Assembly (NCBI GenBank): GCA_039932715.1
Contig: JBDTPN010000004.1
Location: 62,001-126,000, forward strand
Reading direction: 5' to 3'
Origin: ZC4RG30 sp039932715
GTDB taxonomy: Bacteria > Pseudomonadota > Gammaproteobacteria > Steroidobacterales > Steroidobacteraceae
DNA: 64,000 nt
The notes beneath the pieces were generated by a model. The model saw only the letters and a list, made by a program, of their open reading frames with translations. It did no database searches and had not been told where the DNA came from. Positions 8,862 through 17,332 of this stretch are shown here, one piece after another (position 1 is the first letter of the stretch; every line of letters starts with the position of its first letter). The position numbers were made by a program, and so were the translations under genes.

Positions 8862-9542
8862 ATGGAACTGGGAACTGCATTCCATACGCGGGCGCTGGCC
8901 AGCGTTTTGGCGCTTGCGTTGCCGACCCTGGGGATTCAGGAGGCAGCCGCGGCCCGGCTGGACCTGCGCGTAGTTGCCGTGGACGGGTCGGTTTTGGCTG
9001 GCACGGTGGTGGTGGTGCGCAGTACAAATTCCAGTCGACCCCCGGCAACACCCACCAAAGGCGTCATGGACCAGATGAATCGCGAGTTCGTCCCGCACGT
9101 GCTGATCGTGCCGGTGGGCTCGCGCGTGACTTTCCCTAATAGCGATACGGTGAGTCACCAGATCTATTCGTTTTCGCCGGCCAAGAAGTTCCAGTTCCCG
9201 CTGTATCGCGGCAGTCCAAATCCACCGGTTGATTTTGATCGCGCGGGCGTCGTGACCATAGGCTGCAACATCCACGACCAGATGCGTGCCTATGTGTTCG
9301 TGGTTGATGGACAGTATTACGGACGCACCGACACCAGTGGCGCCTGGAACGCAGCGGATGTGGAGCCAGGTGAATACACTGTGCTGGTGTGGCATCCGCT
9401 GTCGCGCGAAATGCGGCCCATCATCGAGCAACAGGTGCGGGTCACTGATGCGTCTGCAGGAACCTCACTGACACTGCGTGTAGCCACGCCACTGAAGCTG
9501 CGCGCTGAATCGACGGTACCTGCCAACTGGGATGCGTACTGA
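8862..9542 (+). CDS. Exported cupredoxin-like (methylamine-utilisation-type) protein
   Basis: Periplasmic protein of 226 residues with an N-terminal signal peptide (cleavage near EAAAA). The cupredoxin-like core carries possible type-1 copper ligands: H99 (SHQIYSF), C135, H138 and M141 (GCNIHDQM). The C-terminal 80 residues resemble a small Ig-like regulatory domain (GAWNAADVEPGEYTVLVWHP). Proteins of this kind are often annotated as methylamine utilisation protein, but no methylamine dehydrogenase is present, so the role is open: copper binding or electron transfer. The C-x2-H-x2-M spacing is shorter than in plastocyanin, so copper binding needs testing. It overlaps the next gene by one base (TGATG). 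Confidence 0.75.
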   Translation: MELGTAFHTRALASVLALALPTLGIQEAAAARLDLRVVAVDGSVLAGTVVVVRSTNSSRPPATPTKGVMDQMNREFVPHVLIVPVGSRVTFPNSDTVSHQIYSFSPAKKFQFPLYRGSPNPPVDFDRAGVVTIGCNIHDQMRAYVFVVDGQYYGRTDTSGAWNAADVEPGEYTVLVWHPLSREMRPIIEQQVRVTDASAGTSLTLRVATPLKLRAESTVPANWDAY

Positions 9543-10753
9543 TGCGCAACCCTCTCAACCTGTCTCGCTGTTTTATGCTGCTGCTTTCTGCAGTTGCTGG
9601 AGCCGCGCATGCTGAAATCGAAGCCAGCCTGGACCTGCGACTGGTCGATTCCGACGGGCGCAAGAGTTTCGTCGACGGTGGATGGGGCAAGCTGCGATAC
9701 CCTGCGAATGACGATGGGCTCAATCTTGGCCGAGCACGTTTTGCATGGCGCGGATCCCCCGGTGGCGATTGGCACGCGAATGTGGACTTGTCGGCGTGGA
9801 GCCTCGACGAACACAATGCTCTTGGCGTGACGGAGGCCTGGATGGAATGGCGGCCGGTGCCGCAATCCGCATGGCGCTCAAACCTCAAGATCGGTGCGTT
9901 CTACGCGCCGATCTCTCTGGAAAACCGCGCACCAGGCTGGACCAATCCCTACACCATCAGCAATTCCGCGCTCAACACTTGGGTGGGCGAAGAGCTTCGC
10001 ACCATTGGCGTGGGCTACTCACTGGAGCACCTTGGCGAGGGCAGCGGCAGCGCTTTCGATTTTGGAGTCAACGTCGCGGTTTTCGGCTGGAATGATCCGG
10101 CTGGTGTCGTACTGGCCCTGCGCGGATTTGCCATGCACGACCGGCAAACGTCCATTTTCGGTCACCTGGGAACCTACGCTTATGGTGGTCGTGACCAGCG
10201 GGTGGAATTCGCCGAGATCGATCACCGCGCTGGCTACCATGTGGGCGGATACGTAAAGCACGACAGTGGATTTGAGCTCAGCGGCCTGCATTACGATAAC
10301 CGCGCAGATCCATCCGTGTATCTGGAATCCATTGACGACTACGCATGGAATACCCGATTCGACACGCTCGGCGTTCGCTATGACAGCCCACGCGGCACCA
10401 CCCTGATCGCGCAATGGATGCATGGCGGTACCGCTGCCGGGCCCGACTATGCCAATCGGTGGAAATTCGATACCGAGTTCGTGTTGCTGTCACAGGCCGT
10501 GGGCAAACACCGATTCGCCGTGCGGTATGACGATTTCAGTACCTATCAGCTTGCCTCCGCATTTCCTGGCGCACTGAGTGTGGACGAAGGTCATGCGCTG
10601 ACAGCGAACTGGACCTGGCAAGTACGAAACCACGTCGAGATTGCTGTCGAATGGCTGGATATCCACAGCGACTACTCCGCGCGTGTCGCGCTGGGCGAAT
10701 TACCGCGGGCTGATGAGCACCTGCTGCAGATGGCGCTGCGCTTCTACCTCTAA
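9542..10753 (+). CDS. Outer-membrane beta-barrel protein (porin-like)
   Basis: Exported protein of 403 residues with a signal peptide (LSRCFMLLLSAVAGAAHA). The mature chain alternates short amphipathic strands rich in Trp, Tyr and Gly, and ends LQMALRFYL, an aromatic-terminated last strand typical of BamA substrates. No specific porin family is recognised by eye. Its start overlaps the stop of the cupredoxin-like gene by one base, so the two are almost certainly one operon. Possible role: channel or surface partner for the copper-like protein (inference). Confidence 0.7.
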   Translation: MRNPLNLSRCFMLLLSAVAGAAHAEIEASLDLRLVDSDGRKSFVDGGWGKLRYPANDDGLNLGRARFAWRGSPGGDWHANVDLSAWSLDEHNALGVTEAWMEWRPVPQSAWRSNLKIGAFYAPISLENRAPGWTNPYTISNSALNTWVGEELRTIGVGYSLEHLGEGSGSAFDFGVNVAVFGWNDPAGVVLALRGFAMHDRQTSIFGHLGTYAYGGRDQRVEFAEIDHRAGYHVGGYVKHDSGFELSGLHYDNRADPSVYLESIDDYAWNTRFDTLGVRYDSPRGTTLIAQWMHGGTAAGPDYANRWKFDTEFVLLSQAVGKHRFAVRYDDFSTYQLASAFPGALSVDEGHALTANWTWQVRNHVEIAVEWLDIHSDYSARVALGELPRADEHLLQMALRFYL

Positions 10754-10764
10754 ACTGCGCCCGA

Positions 10765-11507
10765 TCAATGGCACTCGAAGTCGCTGTCGCCCAGCGGCTT
10801 GTAGTGCTCACCCCAGCCGAACTGAAGCCAGTACTCGACCAACCCCAACTTCCGTACCAGATCCTTGAAGCCCGGCTGCTTGCGTACTTCAGCCATGACG
10901 GGACGCCATATTTGGAAGCCGGTGAATTCGTTACTGTCGCCCTCAGCAACGTTCAACACTTGCAGTGAAAGAGTCGGATCTCCGAGGTACGCCGCCCACA
11001 ATGAGGCGCCCTGGCGCACAATCAGGTTCTGTTCCAGCGGGACTGCGCGACGCAGTTCCTTAAGGGCCGCGGCGCGGTTCAGATAAAGTTTTTCGACACC
11101 GGCGTAAGGACCACCGGCGGATAGGGCCATGCGGGATTGGATGAGTTTCTGATCCCCGATGCTCAGGGCTGTGATCAACGCCGCCTGGCGGATTCCAGAA
11201 CCTCTTTTGCGTCGTGTCCCTTGTCCACTGAAATCAGAAGTTGGCCCATCAGCAACCCTGGCGGTAACTGGCTGCCGGTACGCTCAGGTGCCGCAGCCAG
11301 TTGCTGTCTCGCACTCCATGCTTCTGACCGTCTTCCTTCCGACCTGAGCCTCAAGAATCTTGCCTGAAGGAGAATCGGGTGTCCGGGTGCAAGTTTTTTG
11401 ACCTCGGCATCTATAGTCGGGAAGACCAGGTCACCTAGGAGAGAAAGATATCCGGCATGCCCTGCTGTGCTCCGCAAAGTCATCCCCTGAGTACCGGACG
11501 ATATCAC
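10765..11507 (-). pseudogene. Truncated, frameshifted C-terminal remnant of a TPR-type regulator
   Basis: Two minus-strand frames abut at 11175-11178. The upstream piece (11507-11175, about 110 codons) ends KEVLESARRR-stop. The downstream piece (to 10765) reads ALSIGDQKLIQSRMALSAGG and ends with FKDLVRKLGLVEYWLQFGW, a C-terminal tail that recurs in tetratricopeptide regulators carrying an N-terminal winged-helix or adenylate-cyclase domain. Across the junction the downstream frame reads on upstream as QAALITALS, so a single-base shift probably split one gene. No DNA-binding or cyclase domain is found upstream; the next gene faces away. Alternatively, two very short overlapping genes started by GTG (11507) and TTG (11178), which I think less likely. 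Confidence 0.55.
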
Positions 11508-11626
11508 GCGATTTCGCTGTGAATATCCGCCTGGCAGTCCGTCTGATTCTGTGAGGCGTACAGCTGAGGTAGGTTTTGGGGAGGGCGCGGGGGTAGTATC
11601 AGCTGACGTTCAAACGGGGGAAGCGA

Positions 11627-12991
11627 ATGAAGCATATCGCCGTGTCTGCATTGCTTTTGCTCGGACTGGCACCCGCAGTCTCCCTGCCCGCGCCTTCGGT
11701 TTATCCCACCGGCACGACGATCTACGATCCCGCCCAGACGTGGAGCGGTTACACCGTGCTCACGCTGCTGCGACCGCCGGGCGTCGTGGTCATCGACATG
11801 AATGGCAAGGCCGTCAAGCAATGGGAAGATTTCAATAATTCCGCTGGTGGTCCGGCACGAGTGCTGCCGGGCGGCGAGGTTATCGCTGCAAGTGGTGCAC
11901 GTCCGGGACACCAGGAGTCGCTGGAACTGGTGCAGCGCGATTTCACCGGCAAGGAACTGTGGCGCCTGTCCGGCAACCAGCAGATCGAACCGCGCGACGG
12001 CCAGCCGTTCAGCTCGTTGCGGCAGCATCACGACTGGCAGCGCGCGGATCTGCCTGCAGGGTATTACTCCCCGCAGGCAAAACCTGCTTCGAACGGCGCC
12101 AACACGCTGGTGCTCACGCACTTCAACCATAACCAGCCGGATGTGACGGATCGCATGCTCGAAGACGATCGGCTGCTGGAGTATTCCCCGCAAGGCAAGC
12201 TGCTGTGGGAATGGATCGCCGGCGAGCACGCCGATGAATTCGGATTCGACGCCGCGGCGCGCGCCGCGATCCGCGCCGGAGCGGGTGCGGGAGCGGGTCC
12301 CGGTCCCGGTCCCGGAGAAGGCAGTACGGGCCGCGGTTTCGACTGGCTGCACATCAACTCAGCTCATTACGTCGGGCCTAACCATTGGTTCGATGCGGGA
12401 GACATGCGGTTTGCCCCAGGCAACGTGATCATCAGCAGCCGGCAAGCCAGTTTCCTGGCCATTATCGGCCGTGATGGCAAGGTCGTGTGGCGCGTAGGTC
12501 CTGATTTCAGCCAATCGGTGCCGCTGCGCAAGATCGGCCAGATCGTGGGTCAACATCACGCGCACTTCATTCCAAAGGGCTTGCCGGGCGCGGGTAACCT
12601 TCTCGTTTTCGACAACGGCGGCTCCAGCGGCTACGGGTTCAATTCACCCATCGCATTGAATGGCTACGGTGCGCTCGCGCGCGCCACCTCGCGGGTGCTG
12701 GAAATCAACCCGGTCACGCTGGACCTGGTCTGGTCCTACGCACCGCCGGCCGGATTCTTCAGCACCAATATCAGCAGCGCGCAGCGCCTGCCCAATGGCA
12801 ACACGTTCATCACAGAAGGCGCTGGTGGTCGACTGTTTGAGGTAACGACGGCCGGAAAGATCGTCTGGGAGTACATGTGTCCGTACTTCGTGAATGGACG
12901 CAACGATGTTTATCGCGCCTATCGCCTGCCTTACGACTGGATTGCGCAGTTGCCCCGGCCCAAAGAAATCGCCGTAACTCCCAATCAGTAG
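11627..12991 (+). CDS. Exported arylsulfotransferase (ASST)-like beta-propeller protein
   Basis: Periplasmic protein of 454 residues with a signal peptide (VSALLLLGLAPAVSLPAP). The chain shows repeated propeller blades of ASST type: VVVIDMNGKAVKQWEDF, LLEYSPQGKLLWEWIAG, FLAIIGRDGKVVWRVGP and LFEVTTAGKIVWEYMCP. Histidines occur in QHHDWQR, LTHFNHN and GQHHAHFIPKG. ASST enzymes move sulfate between aryl groups, but many bacterial relatives have no known activity, so the name is structural. Residues 218-230 form a Gly/Ala/Pro repeat (separate entry). It is convergent with the MFS gene, two bases apart. The start ATG has a GGGGGAAGCG ribosome site. Confidence 0.75.
   Translation: MKHIAVSALLLLGLAPAVSLPAPSVYPTGTTIYDPAQTWSGYTVLTLLRPPGVVVIDMNGKAVKQWEDFNNSAGGPARVLPGGEVIAASGARPGHQESLELVQRDFTGKELWRLSGNQQIEPRDGQPFSSLRQHHDWQRADLPAGYYSPQAKPASNGANTLVLTHFNHNQPDVTDRMLEDDRLLEYSPQGKLLWEWIAGEHADEFGFDAAARAAIRAGAGAGAGPGPGPGEGSTGRGFDWLHINSAHYVGPNHWFDAGDMRFAPGNVIISSRQASFLAIIGRDGKVVWRVGPDFSQSVPLRKIGQIVGQHHAHFIPKGLPGAGNLLVFDNGGSSGYGFNSPIALNGYGALARATSRVLEINPVTLDLVWSYAPPAGFFSTNISSAQRLPNGNTFITEGAGGRLFEVTTAGKIVWEYMCPYFVNGRNDVYRAYRLPYDWIAQLPRPKEIAVTPNQ
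12278..12316 (+). repeat. Short in-frame Gly-Ala/Gly-Pro coding repeat
   Basis: GGAGCGGGTGC-type units followed by three CCCGGT/A units encode alternating Gly-Ala and then Gly-Pro pairs inside the ASST-like protein, between its propeller blades. The six-base unit keeps the reading frame when copies are gained or lost, so it would vary linker length rather than switch the gene off. Confidence 0.75.
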
Positions 12992-12993
12992 CG

Positions 12994-14340
12994 CTATTTA
13001 CTCTCGCTGCGGATATCCACCTTGCGGACCAGCAGGATCACGGTCGCGACAGTGGCCAGTCCCAGCGGCACCAGTGGCACATAGAACATGTGCTGCGTCT
13101 GCATGTGCTGGGCAAGGAAGTAGCCGCCGACCAATGGTCCGCTGAGGGAGCCGATGCGGCCGATTCCCAGTGCGGCGCCCGCACCCGTGGGTCGGCACGA
13201 CACCGGATAGATGAGCCCTGCTGTCGCATTGAGCACGCCCTGGCAGCCGATGATTCCGAATCCGGCCACGCATACCGCAGTGGTCAATAGCAGGGTTGAT
13301 GCAAAACCGGTGGTTGCAATCGTGAGCACCGCTGCCAGCCCCAGCAGCAACAGCGCCAACACCCACTGCAGGCCTAACCGGCCCAGTACAAACACAGTGA
13401 TAATCGCCGCAATGGTGCCACCCCAGTGCAGCGCTCCGTTGGTGAGCGCCGTCTGCACTTCGGAGAGGCCCGCCTGGTTGAGCATCACCGACATCCAGCT
13501 ATTGATGAAATGCATGGACAGCAGGGTGCCGGCGAACATTACCCACAGCAGCGGCGTGGTCACGCGCAGGCTGCCAGCGAACAGCTCACTGAAGCTGCCC
13601 CTTTTGCGGCCGTTCGCCGGCTGATTGCGCAGGGAGAACACCGTGTCGGGTGTAATTGTCAGCGAAGGATCCAGTTGCTTGACCCTGCTCGCCAGTTCCT
13701 CACGATCCTTTGCATGATAGGTGAGGAACAGCAGCGACTCGGGCAGCGCGAAGGCAATCATCAGGGCAACGATCACAGGCACGATGCCGCCCACGATGAA
13801 CAGCGCATGCCAGCCAAAGATGGGCACGAGCCATGCGGCAACAACCGCAGGCATGCCGCTACCCAGGGACATACCGATCATGGGGATGCTGGTCAGCATC
13901 GGGCGCCGCCTCAGTGGCGAATTCTCGGCGGTCAGCGCAATCACGTTGGGCAGCACTCCTCCAAGGCCCATGCCAGTGATGAAGCGCAGAATGCCCAGTT
14001 GCAGGCGGTTCTCGGCCAGCAGGCATGCCAATGACATGCAGCCATACAAAACGGTGCCGAAGACAATGACCCGCTTGCGGCCAAAGCGATCTCCCATGCT
14101 GCCCAGGAAAATCGCCCCGAGCATCATGCCGAACAGGTTGGCCGAGATGACGTAGCTGAGTTTCTGTGGCTCTATTCCCCAGGCGTGCGCAAGTCGGGGA
14201 GCAGCAAAGGCCAGCAGTTGCAGGTCGAATCCATCGCACAACAGCGCGATCATCAGCAGGAGCAGCATGAACCAGGTGCGCCCGGTCAGCTGCTGCCGGT
14301 CGATCAGGTCATCGACATGAACGGTCTTCGAATCCCCCAT
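12994..14340 (-). CDS. MFS transporter, aromatic acid:H+ symporter (AAHS) type
   Basis: Inner-membrane transporter of 448 residues with 12 predicted helices. The start of helix 1 (LLCDGFDLQLLAFAAPRLA) and the loop 2-3 motif GSMGDRFGRKRVIV are typical of the AAHS group that includes PcaK and MhpT, which import aromatic or small carboxylic acids with protons. The substrate cannot be read from the sequence. It lies 17 bases after the acetoacetyl-CoA synthetase gene on the same strand, so the two are probably co-transcribed and the substrate may be an acid whose breakdown yields acetoacetate (inference). Confidence 0.85.
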   Translation of the reverse strand: MGDSKTVHVDDLIDRQQLTGRTWFMLLLLMIALLCDGFDLQLLAFAAPRLAHAWGIEPQKLSYVISANLFGMMLGAIFLGSMGDRFGRKRVIVFGTVLYGCMSLACLLAENRLQLGILRFITGMGLGGVLPNVIALTAENSPLRRRPMLTSIPMIGMSLGSGMPAVVAAWLVPIFGWHALFIVGGIVPVIVALMIAFALPESLLFLTYHAKDREELASRVKQLDPSLTITPDTVFSLRNQPANGRKRGSFSELFAGSLRVTTPLLWVMFAGTLLSMHFINSWMSVMLNQAGLSEVQTALTNGALHWGGTIAAIITVFVLGRLGLQWVLALLLLGLAAVLTIATTGFASTLLLTTAVCVAGFGIIGCQGVLNATAGLIYPVSCRPTGAGAALGIGRIGSLSGPLVGGYFLAQHMQTQHMFYVPLVPLGLATVATVILLVRKVDIRSESK

Positions 14341-14357
14341 CGAACGCGACCCCCCTG

Positions 14358-16349
14358 CTACATCTTGTAGTCCTGCTGTTTGGCAGCGTACTCGATAAGG
14401 AAGTCCAGCGCCTTGGGATTCGCCATGGCATCGCGGTTGGCCGACTTGGCGAGCGGGTGTCCCGAAAGAATGCGGCGCACCGGCACTTCCATGCGTTTGC
14501 CGCTGATGGTGTAGGGAATCAGCGGCACCTGGTAGATCTTGTCGGGAATATGCCGCGGCGTGTACTCGCTGCGCAGCTTGTCGTTGATCTGCTTGATGAG
14601 TGCTGCGTCGAGCACCATTCCTTCAGTTAGTTTCACGAACATCGGCATGAAGAACTTGCCGCCCGGCAGGTCGAGATTGACGATCAGCCCGTCTTCGACG
14701 CCGGGCACCAGCACGATGGTGCGATAGATTTCCGAAGTACCGATGCGGATGCCAAAGCGGTTGAGCGTCGCGTCACTGCGCCCCAGCACGAAGCAGCCAC
14801 CGCGCGCGTTGATGCGATAGAAGTCGCCCTGGCGCCACATGCCGGGAAACTCGGTGAAATACGTTTCGATGTAGCGCTGATCACCTGGGTCGTTCCAGAA
14901 CCCCACGGGCATCGAAGGCATGGGCTGGGTGACCACCATCTCGCCGACTTCGTCGATGACCGGCTCGCCCTTCTCATCCAGGACGTGCACGGCAACTCCC
15001 AGGCAACGCGCCTGGATCTCGCCCGCGTATTGCGGCTGCGTCACGACGCCGCCGACGAATCCCGAGCAGATGTCGGTGCCGCCACAACCCGGCGCCACCC
15101 AGGCATCGCGCTTCACGTTCTCGTGGAACCAGGCCTGGCATTCCGGCGACACCGGCGAACCAGCCAGCATCACCGAATCAAGCCCTGCAAGATCAAAACT
15201 GTTTTTCGGCACGATGCCGTTTTTCTCGAGAATCGACTGGTAGGTCGGGCTCGCGCCGAACATATTGGCTTTTGAATCCTGAACCATCTTCCACAACACG
15301 TCACCATCGGGCCAGGCCGGGTTACCGTCATAGAGAACCGGCACCACGTTGGACAGCAGCGAGCTCACGAGGAAGTTCCACATCATCCAGCCGGTGGTGG
15401 TGAAGAAGAACAGGCGCTCGTTGGCATGCAAGTCGAAGTTGAAAGCGATGTGCTTGAGCTGCTCGATCATGATGCCGCCCTGGCTGTGCATGATCGGCTT
15501 GGGCAACCCAGTAGTGCCCGATGAAAAAAGAATCCACAGCGGATGCATGAACGGCACTTCTTCGTACTTGAACTGCTCGCGCGATACCGGGGGGTGATTG
15601 AGCAGGTCGTTCCAGAAAATAGTGTTGGGGGTCAATGCCCGTGGATTGGCCGGATCCAGGTAAGGCAGCTGGATCACGTGTTTCACACTGGTCAGCTTGG
15701 CCAGGATTTTTTCCACTTCCGGTCGGCGGTCGAAGGGCTTGCCGCCATACTGGTATCCGTCAACGTGGATCAGAACGATCGGTTCAAGTTGCGAGAAACG
15801 GTCCAGAACACCAGGGGTACCGAAGTCCGGTCCGCAGGATGACCAGATCGCGCCGATGCTGGTGGTCGCCAGCATGGCGATCAGGGCCTCCGGAACGTTG
15901 GTCATGTAGGCCACAACGCGATCGCCGCGTTTCACACCCAGTTTGCGCAGCTGGGTGGCAACGATGCGCACCTTTGCGCCCAGTTCCTCCCAGGAAACCG
16001 ACTGCAACCCCTGCCGTTCATTCAAGTGCAGCACCGCAATGGCATCGGGTCGCTCATGCCGCAGCATGTGGCGGGCGTAGTTGATCTCGGCACCCGGGAA
16101 CCACTCGGCGCCCGGCATGGTGCGTTTGCCCAGCACGGCGGTGGGCTGCTTTGTCGCCTCGACGCCGAAGAAATCCCAGCAGGCCCGCCAGAATCCGTCG
16201 AGGTCGTCGGTGGACCAACGCCACAGGGACTCGAAGTCGGAAAACGTCAAGCCGTGGTTGGCCTCCAGCCAGCGAAGGAACGCCGTCAGGCGCGCACGCT
16301 CAATACGCTCCGGGGTGGGGGCCCATAGCTGCTGACCGGTCTCTACCAT
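14358..16349 (-). CDS. Acetoacetyl-CoA synthetase
   Basis: Acyl-CoA ligase of the ANL superfamily, 663 residues, expected to activate acetoacetate with ATP and CoA in the cytoplasm (EC 6.2.1.16). The P-loop reads FSSGTTGLPKPIMHSQGG; the N-terminal ACAS_N region begins QLWAPTPERI and contains WFPGAEINYARHML. The adenylate-binding region GGTDICSGFVGG and the hinge region GRSDATLNRFGIRIGTSEIY are clear, and the C-terminal PYTISGKRMEVPVRRILSG holds the catalytic lysine (GKRMEVP). The length and FVGG motif fit AACS rather than acetyl-CoA synthetase. ATG at 16349 is preferred over a TTG at 16364 because TGGGAG sits at ribosome-site distance. Confidence 0.92.
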   Translation of the reverse strand: MVETGQQLWAPTPERIERARLTAFLRWLEANHGLTFSDFESLWRWSTDDLDGFWRACWDFFGVEATKQPTAVLGKRTMPGAEWFPGAEINYARHMLRHERPDAIAVLHLNERQGLQSVSWEELGAKVRIVATQLRKLGVKRGDRVVAYMTNVPEALIAMLATTSIGAIWSSCGPDFGTPGVLDRFSQLEPIVLIHVDGYQYGGKPFDRRPEVEKILAKLTSVKHVIQLPYLDPANPRALTPNTIFWNDLLNHPPVSREQFKYEEVPFMHPLWILFSSGTTGLPKPIMHSQGGIMIEQLKHIAFNFDLHANERLFFFTTTGWMMWNFLVSSLLSNVVPVLYDGNPAWPDGDVLWKMVQDSKANMFGASPTYQSILEKNGIVPKNSFDLAGLDSVMLAGSPVSPECQAWFHENVKRDAWVAPGCGGTDICSGFVGGVVTQPQYAGEIQARCLGVAVHVLDEKGEPVIDEVGEMVVTQPMPSMPVGFWNDPGDQRYIETYFTEFPGMWRQGDFYRINARGGCFVLGRSDATLNRFGIRIGTSEIYRTIVLVPGVEDGLIVNLDLPGGKFFMPMFVKLTEGMVLDAALIKQINDKLRSEYTPRHIPDKIYQVPLIPYTISGKRMEVPVRRILSGHPLAKSANRDAMANPKALDFLIEYAAKQQDYKM

Positions 16350-16503
16350 TCCCGAAACTCCCAAAAAAGTGCGCTATTGAATCATGATTTGCGCCATTTT
16401 TGCCCACGCTCCAGAATCCACCTGGCCATGAATTGTCCCACAAGCAGCAGGTTGGTGACCTCGGCAGTTATTGCCCCATTTGACTCAGCTCAAGGAGTAA
16501 CGC

Positions 16504-16938
16504 ATGACCACTGAAGAACTGACCTGCATCGAAGAGTGCCGCAACCTGATCATCGATTTCGCGCACTTCATCGACAGCGGGCAGACCCCACGACTTGCCG
16601 AGCTGGTGACTGCGGATGCGACCTTTGCGCGGCCCACCAATCCGGGTGTGGTCATCAGCGGCGCCGGGGCTATTCTTGAGGCGTTCGCGGCACGACCACG
16701 CAATCTCGTAACCCAGCACTTCAATCTCAATATCCGCATCCGGCAGACCGGACCAGACACCGCCGAAGGTCTTTCCATCGTCGTGCTTTACCTGGGAGAA
16801 GCCACCGAAGAGCTGGTGCCCGGCAAGGGTCGCAAGGGCAATGGCCCCATCATGGGAACGTGGACGGATACCTTCGTGCGCACCGCCGCGGGCTGGCGCT
16901 TCAAGGACCGCCGCGGCAATGTCACCATGCATGCCTGA
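16504..16938 (+). CDS. SnoaL-like/NTF2-fold protein
   Basis: Small cytoplasmic protein of 144 residues with the alpha+beta cone of the SnoaL/NTF2 superfamily: helical opening ECRNLIIDFAHFIDSG, then RLAELVTADATFARP and the terminal strands GTWTDTFVRTAAGWRFKDRR. Relatives are isomerases, dehydratases or ring hydroxylase subunits, but activity cannot be assigned. It has a strong AAGGAG ribosome site. Its end overlaps the next gene by eight bases, and the operon continues into an acyltransferase gene. Confidence 0.75.
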   Translation: MTTEELTCIEECRNLIIDFAHFIDSGQTPRLAELVTADATFARPTNPGVVISGAGAILEAFAARPRNLVTQHFNLNIRIRQTGPDTAEGLSIVVLYLGEATEELVPGKGRKGNGPIMGTWTDTFVRTAAGWRFKDRRGNVTMHA

Positions 16939-17332
16939 GGTCTTGTTGACTCCATCAGCAACGGTGTGCGTCATCGGCTTTGGTGAATCCGGCGCCGCAT
17001 TGGCCACCGCGTTGGCGCAGCGTGGCTATGCGGTGCGCGCCTGGGACATCCTGCTCGACGACACAGCCGCGCGCGATGCAATGCGCTCGCTAATGGCGGG
17101 CGCACTGGTGTATCCCGCGCTATCTATGGCTGATGCCATGCAAGGCGCCAAGCTGGTGATCTGTGCCGTGGGTGCGGCAACGTCCATGGTCATGTGCGAA
17201 GCGGCGGCGAAGGCGGTTGCGGGGCAGGAGTTGATGGATTTTTACACCACCACGCCGGCGCAACTGGCATTGCTGGGTTTCGCATATGATCCGGCGATGC
17301 GCCAGGCTGTGCTGCGGGGCGAGTTGCCGTGA
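16931..17332 (+). CDS. Truncated NAD(P)-binding beta-hydroxyacid dehydrogenase-like protein
   Basis: Protein of 133 residues that resembles only the N-terminal Rossmann half of 6-phosphogluconate/3-hydroxyisobutyrate dehydrogenases. The dinucleotide-binding loop is VCVIGFGESGAALATALAQR, followed by AMQGAKLVICAVGAATS and a family-like strand MDFYTTTP. It ends shortly after, at VLRGELP, where complete enzymes continue with a C-terminal helical domain carrying the catalytic lysine. The usual length is near 290 residues. It overlaps both neighbours (8 and 4 bases), so it is probably translated, but it should not be a working dehydrogenase. Either a deletion derivative or a stand-alone NAD-binding protein. 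Confidence 0.6.
   Translation: MPEVLLTPSATVCVIGFGESGAALATALAQRGYAVRAWDILLDDTAARDAMRSLMAGALVYPALSMADAMQGAKLVICAVGAATSMVMCEAAAKAVAGQELMDFYTTTPAQLALLGFAYDPAMRQAVLRGELP

Noticed and set aside
8797..9051. N-terminal extension of the EAL protein to 9051
   Set aside because: Proline-rich nonsense peptide overlapping the divergent cupredoxin-like gene; the TM helix begins right after ATG 8796.
11504..12352. 282-codon open frame on the minus strand opposite the ASST-like gene
   Set aside because: Arg/Gln/His-rich composition with no domain; it mirrors the codon pattern of the plus-strand gene.
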